From NCBI GenBank assembly GCA_013139225.1, contig WTBG01000225.1:1-5217 (forward strand): 5,217 nt of DNA, in the 5' to 3' direction. Origin of the DNA: Deltaproteobacteria bacterium (lineage in GTDB: Bacteria > Desulfobacterota > WTBG01). Numbering within the stretch: position 1 is the stretch's first letter; each line of letters begins with the position of its first letter. The notes below the pieces were generated by a model. That model ran no database searches. It saw only the letters and a program-made list of their open reading frames with translations, and was not told the origin of the DNA. This document shows positions 1 through 5,217 of this stretch, in pieces. A program made the translations under genes and the position numbers.

Positions 1-388
1 TCATCGCTTTTTGCCCTATCATTCCCTTTGCAATTTCTCCGATCGATTTACCCTTATTCCTTACAGAAAGTACAAGTGCTCCAAAATCATGTGCTCCTCC
101 CCATGCTATTGTACCAAGCACTACCCACAGAAGGGCGGGCACCCAACCCCAAATCACGGCTAATGCGGGTCCTATTATAGGTGCAGCTCCTGCAATGGTC
201 GCAAAATGGTGGCCAAATAGCACAAATCTATTAGTGGGAACATAATCCATCCCATCTTCCATAGTATGAGATGGAACAGGAGCATGCACATCAAGTTTAT
301 AAACTTTTTCAGCCAGGTATTTTGCAAAGATCCGGTATCCCAGGAAAAACGCAAAAAGTCCAGCAAAACAGACTATAGCAGCATTCAT
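1..388 (-). CDS. cstA: CstA-family transporter, N-terminal part (cut by window edge)
   Basis: This is the first 129 codons of a carbon-starvation protein A (CstA) family inner-membrane transporter; the rest runs off the left edge. The family imports peptides or, in E. coli CstA and BtsT, pyruvate. The translation shows a first hydrophobic helix at about residues 3-20. The family signature GHHFATIAGAAPIIGPALA follows at residues 59-77, then a second membrane stretch, and then HDFGALVLSVRNKGKSIGE at residues 100-118, which is the conserved loop of this family. Two in-frame ATGs lie two codons apart (394 and 388). I chose 388 because AAGGA sits 8 bases upstream of it but only 2 bases from the other. 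The gene begins 74 bases after the dGTPase stop and looks like the distal member of the same run. I see no strong promoter in that gap. The frame is open throughout. Family identity is very secure; substrate is not. Confidence 0.95.
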   Translation of the reverse strand, partial: MNAAIVCFAGLFAFFLGYRIFAKYLAEKVYKLDVHAPVPSHTMEDGMDYVPTNRFVLFGHHFATIAGAAPIIGPALAVIWGWVPALLWVVLGTIAWGGAHDFGALVLSVRNKGKSIGEIAKGMIGQKAM

Positions 389-396
389 GCCCATTT

Positions 397-401
397 TCCT
401 T
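397..401 (-). promoter_or_regulatory. Ribosome-binding site of cstA
   Basis: On the minus strand AAGGA lies 8 bases before the ATG at 388 and only 2 bases before the in-frame ATG at 394. The spacing decides for the downstream ATG as the true start. Confidence 0.6.
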
Positions 402-462
402 ATTCTAGACTTCTGTTCGATAAAACGTACTTATTTTTTCGTGTTTCTTCCCGTGCGTGGTT

Positions 463-1605
463 TCAGACCCTCTCGTATGGTTCAAAAAGTTTTTTATATT
501 CATCCAGGGCGTATCTATCTGTCATGCCGGCAATATAATCACATATCACCCTCTCTTTTGATTCGATCTCAATCCTCTCTCTGTACTTTTGAGGAAGCAG
601 GGTAGGATTATCTTTAAAGGTTGAGAAAAGAAGTGTAACATAGCGTTCTGCTTTAACTCTCATCCTCTCTACTTTGTAGTGTTGGTATACATTTTTCTGG
701 AGAAAAGCTTTTAGTTCAGCTGTTTGCTCGTCTGCCTGCTTTGAATAGGAAACCAAAATTCTGTTGACAGCTTTAACATCTTCGAATGTTTCAATTCTGT
801 TCTGTTTAATGTTTTCCAAGGAGTACCTTACGACATCATTTATGAGATAACCGATCAAGGCACTTATAGTCTGATACTTCTTCTTCTGCTCTGGAATGCC
901 AGGAAACTGTTTTTCAACTTTTAACATCATCTCTTCGCAAAGTCCTACTTCTCGCAATTCCTCAAAAGAGGTGAAACCTGCTTCAAGAGCATCGTCTATG
1001 TCATGATTATTGTATGCAATCTCATCAGCAAGATTGATAATCTGAGCCTCAAGAGTCGGGACAGTTTCAGGGTTATATTCTTTGAGGTGAGCATAGCTTG
1101 GGTTATCACAACTCGATGAATGTTTGGCAATGCCTTCCCGAGTCTCCCAGGTTAAATTTAATCCTTGAAATCCGGGATATTTATCTTCCAGCACTTCGAC
1201 TACTCTCAGGCTTTGCAGATTATGTTCAAAACCACCCACACCCTCCATCATTCGGTTGAGTGCCTTCTCCCCAGAATGGCCAAAAGGAGTGTGCCCTAAA
1301 TCATGTGCTAAGGCAAGCGATTCAGTCAGTTCTTCGTTCAGTTTTAACCTTCTTGCTATACCTTTTGCTATCTGAGCTACCTCCAGAGAATGAGTCAGGC
1401 GAGTGCGATAATAATCACCCTCGTGGTTAACAAAGACCTGCGTTTTGTACTCAAGTCTTCTGAAAGCAGAAGAATGAATTATGCGATCACGGTCTCTTTC
1501 AAAAGCAGGCCGATCATCTTTGAAGTCTTCCTTGTATTTCCTTCCTTTTGAAAGATTACTTTTAGCTGCATAGGGGGCCAAATCAGGCCTCTCCAGTGAA
1601 TTCAT
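463..1605 (-). CDS. dgt: Deoxyguanosinetriphosphate triphosphohydrolase (dGTPase, type 2)
   Basis: A 380-residue HD-superfamily enzyme of the dGTPase family, which cleaves dGTP (often other dNTPs too) to the deoxynucleoside and inorganic triphosphate in the cytoplasm, shaping dNTP pools. The metal-binding set is visible: H72 in RTRLTHSLEV, H101-D102 in ALAHDLGHTPFGHSGE, and D194 in NLADEIAYNNHDIDDAL. Other family hallmarks are FRRLEYKTQVF (residues 48-58) and, near the C-terminus, CDYIAGMTDRYALDEY (355-370). The length fits the shorter type-2 group rather than the roughly 505-residue E. coli Dgt. It starts at the ATG at 1605 with GAGAGG 8 bases upstream, and it begins 13 bases after the stop of the peptidase gene, so coupling is likely. 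All catalytic residues are present, so it should be active. Whether it needs an activating nucleotide, as some homologues do, cannot be read here. Confidence 0.97.
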   Translation of the reverse strand: MNSLERPDLAPYAAKSNLSKGRKYKEDFKDDRPAFERDRDRIIHSSAFRRLEYKTQVFVNHEGDYYRTRLTHSLEVAQIAKGIARRLKLNEELTESLALAHDLGHTPFGHSGEKALNRMMEGVGGFEHNLQSLRVVEVLEDKYPGFQGLNLTWETREGIAKHSSSCDNPSYAHLKEYNPETVPTLEAQIINLADEIAYNNHDIDDALEAGFTSFEELREVGLCEEMMLKVEKQFPGIPEQKKKYQTISALIGYLINDVVRYSLENIKQNRIETFEDVKAVNRILVSYSKQADEQTAELKAFLQKNVYQHYKVERMRVKAERYVTLLFSTFKDNPTLLPQKYRERIEIESKERVICDYIAGMTDRYALDEYKKLFEPYERV

Positions 1606-1613
1606 AGGGTATA

Positions 1614-1619
1614 CCTCTC
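1614..1619 (-). promoter_or_regulatory. Ribosome-binding site of dgt, touching the upstream stop codon
   Basis: GAGAGG on the minus strand lies 8 bases before the dgt ATG. Its first base is the last base of the TAG stop codon (1621-1619) of the peptidase gene. Ribosomes ending on the upstream gene are therefore placed at this site, which supports translational coupling. Confidence 0.7.
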
Positions 1620-2512
1620 TAGGACTCTTCTTCCTCCCACTGTTTTAATTTCAAACTTGCCTTATGCTTTCTTCTAATATAACTGCACAAGAAAATCAAG
1701 GTGATCAAAAACCATAGTGTGCCTGTGCTTGTCAAAATGGGAATCCAGCTAAATCTCATCTTGAGATAACTGTGCCAATTTTTTTCCAGTCTGTTCAGAT
1801 TAATACCATATACCTTAATCAAAGCATCCTCAAGCATCCTTTCCTTACTGTAATATTGAATAAATTTGTGAAACTTTTCTCTCCCATATTTTGCAATAAT
1901 AAATGATATGAGATAAAAACTCTGGCAGTAGGCCAGTTCAACCTCTTTCCTCTTTTTAGGAAACGTATGAGTAATCTCAGACAACGGCAAGAGAGAATCA
2001 GTAAGGACAGCTTGTGTTATGGTAGATACTCTGTTAAAACTCCATTCCCGAGATTCATACATTGCCAATCCTTCGTTTAGCCACCTCGGTATGTGCTCAG
2101 CATCCCTAAAGGTTGTGCCTAAAAGAATATGAGTCAATTCATGGATGAATGTCTTCTTCAGATTATAACGCCTGCTCCTGACTTCACCGGGTGATTTTAT
2201 TATAATCAGTGATAAGTTGTGGTAAGCAACGCCTAAAACCCAATCGGGCAAAACATTTCGCCGCGGCTGTACATTCTGAAATTCACTCCCACTTGTAATA
2301 TAGACCTTAATTTTGTTTTTAGCTATCACTCCTAAATCTAACATGATTTTTTCAGCAATCGCATCAGATTCTCTTCCCAAAAGCTCTACCACTTTTCTAT
2401 CACATTCAGCAAAAAAGAAATCAAAGTAAAGAGTACTGATTTTCTGATAATCTTGAGCAGGTTTCTGGATAGGAATTAAAAGAAAAATGAGAATCAGAAG
2501 TCCATATTTCAT
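1619..2512 (-). CDS. Membrane-anchored HExxH metallopeptidase, Peptidase_MA-like
   Basis: A 297-residue predicted exported zinc metallopeptidase of the gluzincin type. The zinc site is HELTH at residues 124-128, followed by WLNEGLA (144-150), where E147 is the expected third zinc ligand and E125 the catalytic base. The segment AYCQSFYLISFIIAKYG (194-210) resembles the helix after the active site in Peptidase_MA-like proteins. A short N-terminal hydrophobic stretch (residues 4-15 after MK) is a signal peptide or anchor. A second hydrophobic segment lies at about 257-278, followed by a basic tail (RRKHK), which suggests that the C-terminus is cytoplasmic and the catalytic domain faces outward. 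The start is fixed, because an in-frame TAA lies only 9 bases upstream of this ATG; there is no good Shine-Dalgarno sequence. The substrate is unknown. It lies 32 bases after the deoxyhypusine-synthase-like gene and 13 before dgt. The peptidase call is strong; the exact family name is an inference. Confidence 0.85.
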   Translation of the reverse strand: MKYGLLILIFLLIPIQKPAQDYQKISTLYFDFFFAECDRKVVELLGRESDAIAEKIMLDLGVIAKNKIKVYITSGSEFQNVQPRRNVLPDWVLGVAYHNLSLIIIKSPGEVRSRRYNLKKTFIHELTHILLGTTFRDAEHIPRWLNEGLAMYESREWSFNRVSTITQAVLTDSLLPLSEITHTFPKKRKEVELAYCQSFYLISFIIAKYGREKFHKFIQYYSKERMLEDALIKVYGINLNRLEKNWHSYLKMRFSWIPILTSTGTLWFLITLIFLCSYIRRKHKASLKLKQWEEEES

Positions 2513-2544
2513 CAGCTGACATTAATCGGAATGAGTTTATATGA

Positions 2545-3639
2545 CTAATCTCTTTTTTTGAGATAGTCTCTCTTAAGAGCTTCTTGTAACTGGACTCTCT
2601 TTTCATATAGAGTTTTCTGTTCTCTTGTGGTGCTTTTATTGAGCACATAGGCGGTAATTATTGGAAGGGCAATGGTAGAATCAAGATACGCAACTACCGT
2701 ATCAGGTAGTCCTTCAGGATTAACTTTCCCCCAGCTGATTGCCTCACTTGGGGTAGCACCGGAAAGACCGCCGGTATCAGGTCGTGCATCAGTTATCTGA
2801 ATGAAATAATCATGTCCTATTTCACTAAGCCCCAAAACTTCCTGTATCTGTGGTTCTGTCTGAAGCAGGAAGTTTTTGGGTGATCCCCCTCCTATAATAA
2901 TCAAACCACTCTTGCCTCCAACTTGTTTTGCACCGTAGACAATGGCAGCAGTTTCATTTACATCCAGATTAACATCAATCTTTAATTCATTCCCTATTAA
3001 CGCCAAAGCCGCAACATTCATCCCAATTGAGCTATCACCTGGAGAAGGGGTATAAACTGGAATGGCTAAACGATAGGCAGCTGCTAAGATACTGCTGCTC
3101 TTCGTTCCCCTCCCCTCTTCCTCCTGATTTAAATACTTTCCTAACATATAGTGGAGTTCTGCTGTGCCCATCTCCTTTTGAAATTCTTTATTACTAAAAA
3201 CATTTTTTAAAAAAGCATCCGTCTTTAAAAGAACTCGATAATCAAACACGATATCATAGATTCTTACTACTCCCTCTCGTCTGAGGACAGCATCGTCACA
3301 AAAAGGGCTTCCCTGCCTAAGCTGTAATCCAAGAGCAAAATGGATATCATGGTACAAGTTAGCACCTGTTGCGACTATCCAATCTATAAAACCCTTTTCC
3401 ATAAGGGGAACCAGACAAGAAACACCTAAACCAGAAGGGGTAAGTGCTCCAGCCAGTGAAACACCAATAGTCACTTCTTCCTTTAACATTTTCTGGGTAT
3501 AAACCTGACAAGCCTCTCTTAATCGGCCTGCATTATAAGAAAGAAACGTTCTTTCTACCAGTTCAACCAGAGAGATATGATCAGTAATAGTTGGAGGACT
3601 AATAATTTCTCCACTTAAAAGCTCTTTTCGCTTATCCAT
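2545..3639 (-). CDS. Deoxyhypusine synthase-like protein (NAD-dependent aminobutyl transferase family)
   Basis: A 364-residue member of the deoxyhypusine synthase (DHS) family. Enzymes of this family use NAD and a catalytic lysine to move the aminobutyl group of spermidine. Eukaryotes and archaea modify eIF5A/aIF5A this way, while some bacterial members make homospermidine. Visible family features are LAGALTPSGLG (62-72), the region around ATGANLYHDIHFALG (90-104), SPGDSSIG (199-206), GGGSPKNFLLQ (250-260) and SEAISWGK (298-305), whose K305 matches the human catalytic Lys329, with W303 and E299 also kept. From memory of the human protein, positions equivalent to His288, Asp313 and Asp316 appear to be N256, T289 and L292. 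That argues against ordinary eIF5A modification and for another amine acceptor. The start is fixed by an in-frame TAA one codon upstream of the ATG (TAA TTT ATG); the ribosome-binding site is weak. It is the first gene of the four-gene run. Confidence 0.92.
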   Translation of the reverse strand: MDKRKELLSGEIISPPTITDHISLVELVERTFLSYNAGRLREACQVYTQKMLKEEVTIGVSLAGALTPSGLGVSCLVPLMEKGFIDWIVATGANLYHDIHFALGLQLRQGSPFCDDAVLRREGVVRIYDIVFDYRVLLKTDAFLKNVFSNKEFQKEMGTAELHYMLGKYLNQEEEGRGTKSSSILAAAYRLAIPVYTPSPGDSSIGMNVAALALIGNELKIDVNLDVNETAAIVYGAKQVGGKSGLIIIGGGSPKNFLLQTEPQIQEVLGLSEIGHDYFIQITDARPDTGGLSGATPSEAISWGKVNPEGLPDTVVAYLDSTIALPIITAYVLNKSTTREQKTLYEKRVQLQEALKRDYLKKRD

Positions 3640-3795
3640 AAATTACCGATATTATCACAAATAATGCATTTGAGCCCACAGATTCACCCCGTTAGATACC
3701 TACTTATATCAGGTGAACTATTTCAGATGTTAACCCTGTTGGATAAATTACACTTTCACAAGGTTTACTATCTACCAGGGGAACCACTGAGGATT

Positions 3796-3824
3796 AATAT
3801 AGCAAAAAGAAAAACATATTTAAA
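3796..3824 (-). promoter_or_regulatory. Candidate sigma70-type promoter for the four-gene run
   Basis: On the minus strand TTTAAA (3824-3819) is followed after a 17-base spacer by TATATT (3801-3796), directly preceded by TGC. This gives an extended -10 element (TGn-TATATT). The -10 matches consensus at 5 of 6 positions, the -35 at only 4. It would give a leader of about 150 bases before the ATG at 3639. The region is so AT-rich that chance matches are common. Other extended -10-like words are at 3991-3983 (TGT then CATAAT) and 3658-3651 (TGT then GATAAT), the last of which would give an almost leaderless transcript. Confidence 0.3.
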
Positions 3825-3891
3825 TTCGATATTTTTCTCTATGTTTTTAAATTTGGGAGAAGATTACTGACTAAAAGTTATTCATTAAAAT

Positions 3892-3957
3892 GTGCACAGA
3901 TATTTACTATGAAAGAAGGTGAAACCTATTATTTGAACAAGTGCTTTCTCTGTGCAC
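3892..3957. repeat. Inverted repeat with 9-base arms around GTGCAC
   Basis: GTGCACAGA (3892-3900) and TCTGTGCAC (3949-3957) are exact reverse complements separated by 48 bases. Each arm contains the palindrome GTGCAC. The right arm continues as TCTGTGGTT, giving a pair of similar tandem words, CTCTGTGCA and CTCTGTGGT. It resembles short intergenic dispersed repeats rather than a terminator, as no T-run follows on either strand. The loop is too long to infer a stable RNA hairpin. Confidence 0.5.
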
Positions 3958-4052
3958 TCTGTGGTTAAGTGCAAAATCTGGGATTATGACAAAAACAATT
4001 TGGTAAAAACTTGATTCATAAACAATCTAGTTTAATTGTAAATCATATAAAA

Positions 4053-4077
4053 ATTGAAAAGCAAGTATTTTTCTTGC
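4053..4077 (-). terminator. Weak intrinsic terminator candidate after the PATAN protein gene
   Basis: On the minus strand the arms GCAAG and CTTGC (4077-4073 and 4065-4061) can pair around a 7-base A-rich loop, and TTTTCAATTTTT follows at once. The stem is only 5 base pairs and the site lies about 140 bases past the stop of the PATAN protein gene, so this is a weak candidate. Its position between two same-strand units and its orientation fit a termination role. Confidence 0.3.
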
Positions 4078-4120
4078 GTTGACGTGTTATGAGGTTAAAT
4101 AGGAAAGGAACAATCAAGGC

Positions 4121-4152
4121 TGGATCTTTGGGATTTTGGATTTGCGATCTCG
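4121..4152. repeat. Degenerate GGATTT-type short tandem repeat
   Basis: The plus strand reads as imperfect units of about 8 bases: GGATCTTT, GGGATTTT, GGATTTGC, GATCTCGT. The units share a G-G-A-T-T-T core and decay to the right. It lies in non-coding sequence downstream of the PATAN protein gene and looks like a worn intergenic repeat. No function can be read from it. Confidence 0.4.
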
Positions 4153-4219
4153 TATTTCATATTTTAATTCAGTAATCTACAATATGAATTACGCAATCGT
4201 TTGATTCAGTATCAAGCTA

Positions 4220-5217
4220 CTAATGCAAGAAATATGAACCGCCTTCAGAACGATAGTAATAATTTCCCCCTTTGCCATTTCTCGTCTCTTTATCAAAGAG
4301 GATTTTTGCACTTACCAATTCCTTTAAATCATCAGGGTACTCCCCCTTTTCCCAAAAATAGATTTGTAAAGCATTCTTGATTTTTAATAACCGATTATAG
4401 TCAATATAGATGCGAGCATCAGCATGGGATTCGGGATTATCAAAATACAGACTGAAAGTAGACTCCATATCAGGAGGGGATAAAAACATGAGAACAATTA
4501 TAAGAATAGCCCAAATAGCATAGCCACCCATAATCAGAACACGCTCTCCTGCTATATACTTGCTTATTTTGCCATCAACAGTTACATGCCTCTCTTTTAT
4601 TGCTACCTCAATATAACCGTTAGATAAAAGTGTCATTAAATAATTAGAAGTGTTAAATTTACCCATCAGGGATTTATCTGCAATATCTTGAACGGTGTTT
4701 TCTCCATCCAGCAGATTATATATTTTTACCTCTTCCTTAGATATCCCTTCTTGCAAAACACTATCTTCTTCTCCCTCCAAAATTCTGTCTGGTTTCTTGA
4801 AAATCATATCCATTGAAGGGACACTTTTTCTAACGTTTGGCCATTCATCTATCATACGAAGAACATCAAGAAGAATATGTTCCAGAGCCACCGGTGTATA
4901 TATCTTTTCATTAAAGTCAACAGCTTTAGGATGAAAGGCATAACTTCCTTCTTTCCACTGGAATAACTCAGAAAATGTATCGTATATCTGAACATGAATT
5001 ATCTGGTTAAGCATTTCTTTACTTAAAACCTCCAAATCTACTAAAATTTCGCCCAGATGGTTAAATTTTTCTTCCTGTATTTCTAAAGCGCGTTTCAATT
5101 GCGCCTCACTTATAAGCGCAGACTTTACTAATTTCCTTCCAAGAAGATCATCTTCAATTTCCGATACAGGGCGTGCGCTGAGAATCATACCATTCCAGAA
5201 AGTTATCTCAGCAGTCT
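4220..5217 (-). CDS. PATAN/DUF4388-type membrane protein with MshEN-like motifs and C-terminal GspG-like domain (5' end missing)
   Basis: The frame is open to the right edge, and the nine complete codons before the first ATG (5188) encode TAEITFWNG, which runs smoothly into MILSA as a PATAN/DUF4388 strand pair. The ATG is therefore probably internal and the true start lies outside. Numbering from that ATG: residues 15-38 and 44-67 are two 24-residue motifs (LG..LV, then L...L..Q) with a 5-residue spacer, as in MshEN/GspE_N domains. IYDTFSELFQWKEGSYAFHP (68-87) is the typical PATAN ending. Residues 150-196 look like a winged helix (KIYNLLDGENTVQDIA). A single transmembrane helix lies at about 217-237. 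Residues 257-322 resemble the globular part of type II secretion pseudopilin GspG (NALQIYFWEKGEYPDDLKEL, then a YYYR...YFL ending). The protein probably links a cytoplasmic signalling module to an outward-facing domain; its partner is unknown. No prepilin-peptidase signal precedes the helix, so it is not itself a pilin. Confidence 0.85.
   Translation of the reverse strand, partial: TAEITFWNGMILSARPVSEIEDDLLGRKLVKSALISEAQLKRALEIQEEKFNHLGEILVDLEVLSKEMLNQIIHVQIYDTFSELFQWKEGSYAFHPKAVDFNEKIYTPVALEHILLDVLRMIDEWPNVRKSVPSMDMIFKKPDRILEGEEDSVLQEGISKEEVKIYNLLDGENTVQDIADKSLMGKFNTSNYLMTLLSNGYIEVAIKERHVTVDGKISKYIAGERVLIMGGYAIWAILIIVLMFLSPPDMESTFSLYFDNPESHADARIYIDYNRLLKIKNALQIYFWEKGEYPDDLKELVSAKILFDKETRNGKGGNYYYRSEGGSYFLH

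Larger units (their letters stand above)
3640..4219. other. 580-base region without a convincing gene
   Basis: This stretch lies between the stop of the PATAN protein gene and the start of the deoxyhypusine-synthase-like gene, both on the minus strand. It is very AT-rich. It contains a weak minus-strand terminator-like hairpin near its right end, a degenerate GGATTT-type repeat, a GTGCAC inverted repeat and a promoter candidate, each listed separately. The only open frame of note (plus strand, 3664-3870, 68 codons) lacks a ribosome-binding site and any recognisable domain, so I do not call it a gene. I recognise no tRNA, riboswitch or known small RNA. Confidence 0.7.

Noticed and set aside
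389..462. Possible separate promoter for cstA (TAGAAT in the 74-base gap)
   Set aside because: No -35-like hexamer lies at 16-18 bases from it, and the gene fits as the distal member of the run.
175..605. Three overlapping open frames (175-366 minus, 266-538 plus, 387-605 plus)
   Set aside because: They are out-of-frame readings of the cstA and dgt genes, whose translations match well-known families; the alternative frames show no family features.
2421..2648. 75-codon minus-strand frame across the junction of the DHS-like and peptidase genes
   Set aside because: It overlaps the ends of two well-supported genes in a different frame and has no recognisable content.
3664..3870. 68-codon plus-strand open frame in the spacer
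   Set aside because: There is no ribosome-binding site before its ATG, no recognisable domain or signal, its composition matches AT-rich spacer, and it overlaps the probable promoter and leader region of the minus-strand operon.
4011..4208. Direct repeat TTGATTCA at 4011 and 4201
   Set aside because: An eight-base AT-rich word repeated once within 200 bases is within chance; the flanks do not match.
4199..4217. Small hairpin TTGAT/ATCAA just after the PATAN gene stop
   Set aside because: The stem is five base pairs plus a wobble and no T-run follows on the minus strand, so it is not a credible terminator.
4695..4934. 79-codon plus-strand frame
   Set aside because: It is the antisense reading of the PATAN protein gene, rich in Ser and Arg as expected for a reverse frame.
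1..5217. CRISPR array, tRNA, rRNA, transposase or phage genes
   Set aside because: No regularly spaced repeats, cloverleaf-like segments or mobile-element protein motifs were seen on either strand.

Overview
This AT-rich window (roughly 40% GC by eye) looks like a piece of a bacterial chromosome. All recognisable genes lie on the minus strand and are read from right to left. No gene fixes the taxon. A PATAN/DUF4388 protein joined to a pseudopilin-like domain, an exported Peptidase_MA-type protein and a bacterial deoxyhypusine-synthase-like protein together suggest a Gram-negative-type, probably uncultivated lineage. That assignment is an inference only.

Layout from right to left. At 5217-4220 is the 3' part of a membrane signalling-type protein. 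It carries the end of a PATAN/DUF4388 fold, two tandem 24-residue MshEN-like (GspE_N-type) motifs, a winged-helix-like segment, one transmembrane helix and a C-terminal GspG-like globular domain. Its start lies beyond the window edge. A 580-base region without a convincing gene (4219-3640) follows. It holds a weak terminator-like hairpin, a GTGCAC inverted repeat, a degenerate GGATTT-type repeat and one promoter candidate. Then comes a close-packed run of four genes on the same strand: a deoxyhypusine-synthase-like enzyme (3639-2545), a membrane-anchored HExxH metallopeptidase (2512-1619), a type-2 dGTPase of the HD superfamily (1605-463) and the first 129 codons of a CstA-family transporter (388-1, cut by the left edge).

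The gaps within that run are 32, 13 and 74 bases. The dGTPase ribosome-binding site touches the stop codon of the peptidase gene, so these two are probably translationally coupled. The four genes do not form one obvious pathway; they cover a polyamine-type reaction, proteolysis at the membrane, dNTP breakdown and peptide or pyruvate uptake. The grouping reads as a housekeeping or nutrient-stress operon rather than a defence island.

I see no mobile-element gene, CRISPR array, tRNA or rRNA. The points most worth following are the domain fusion in the right-hand gene, the changed active-site positions in the deoxyhypusine-synthase-like protein, and the repeat-like material between the two transcription units.
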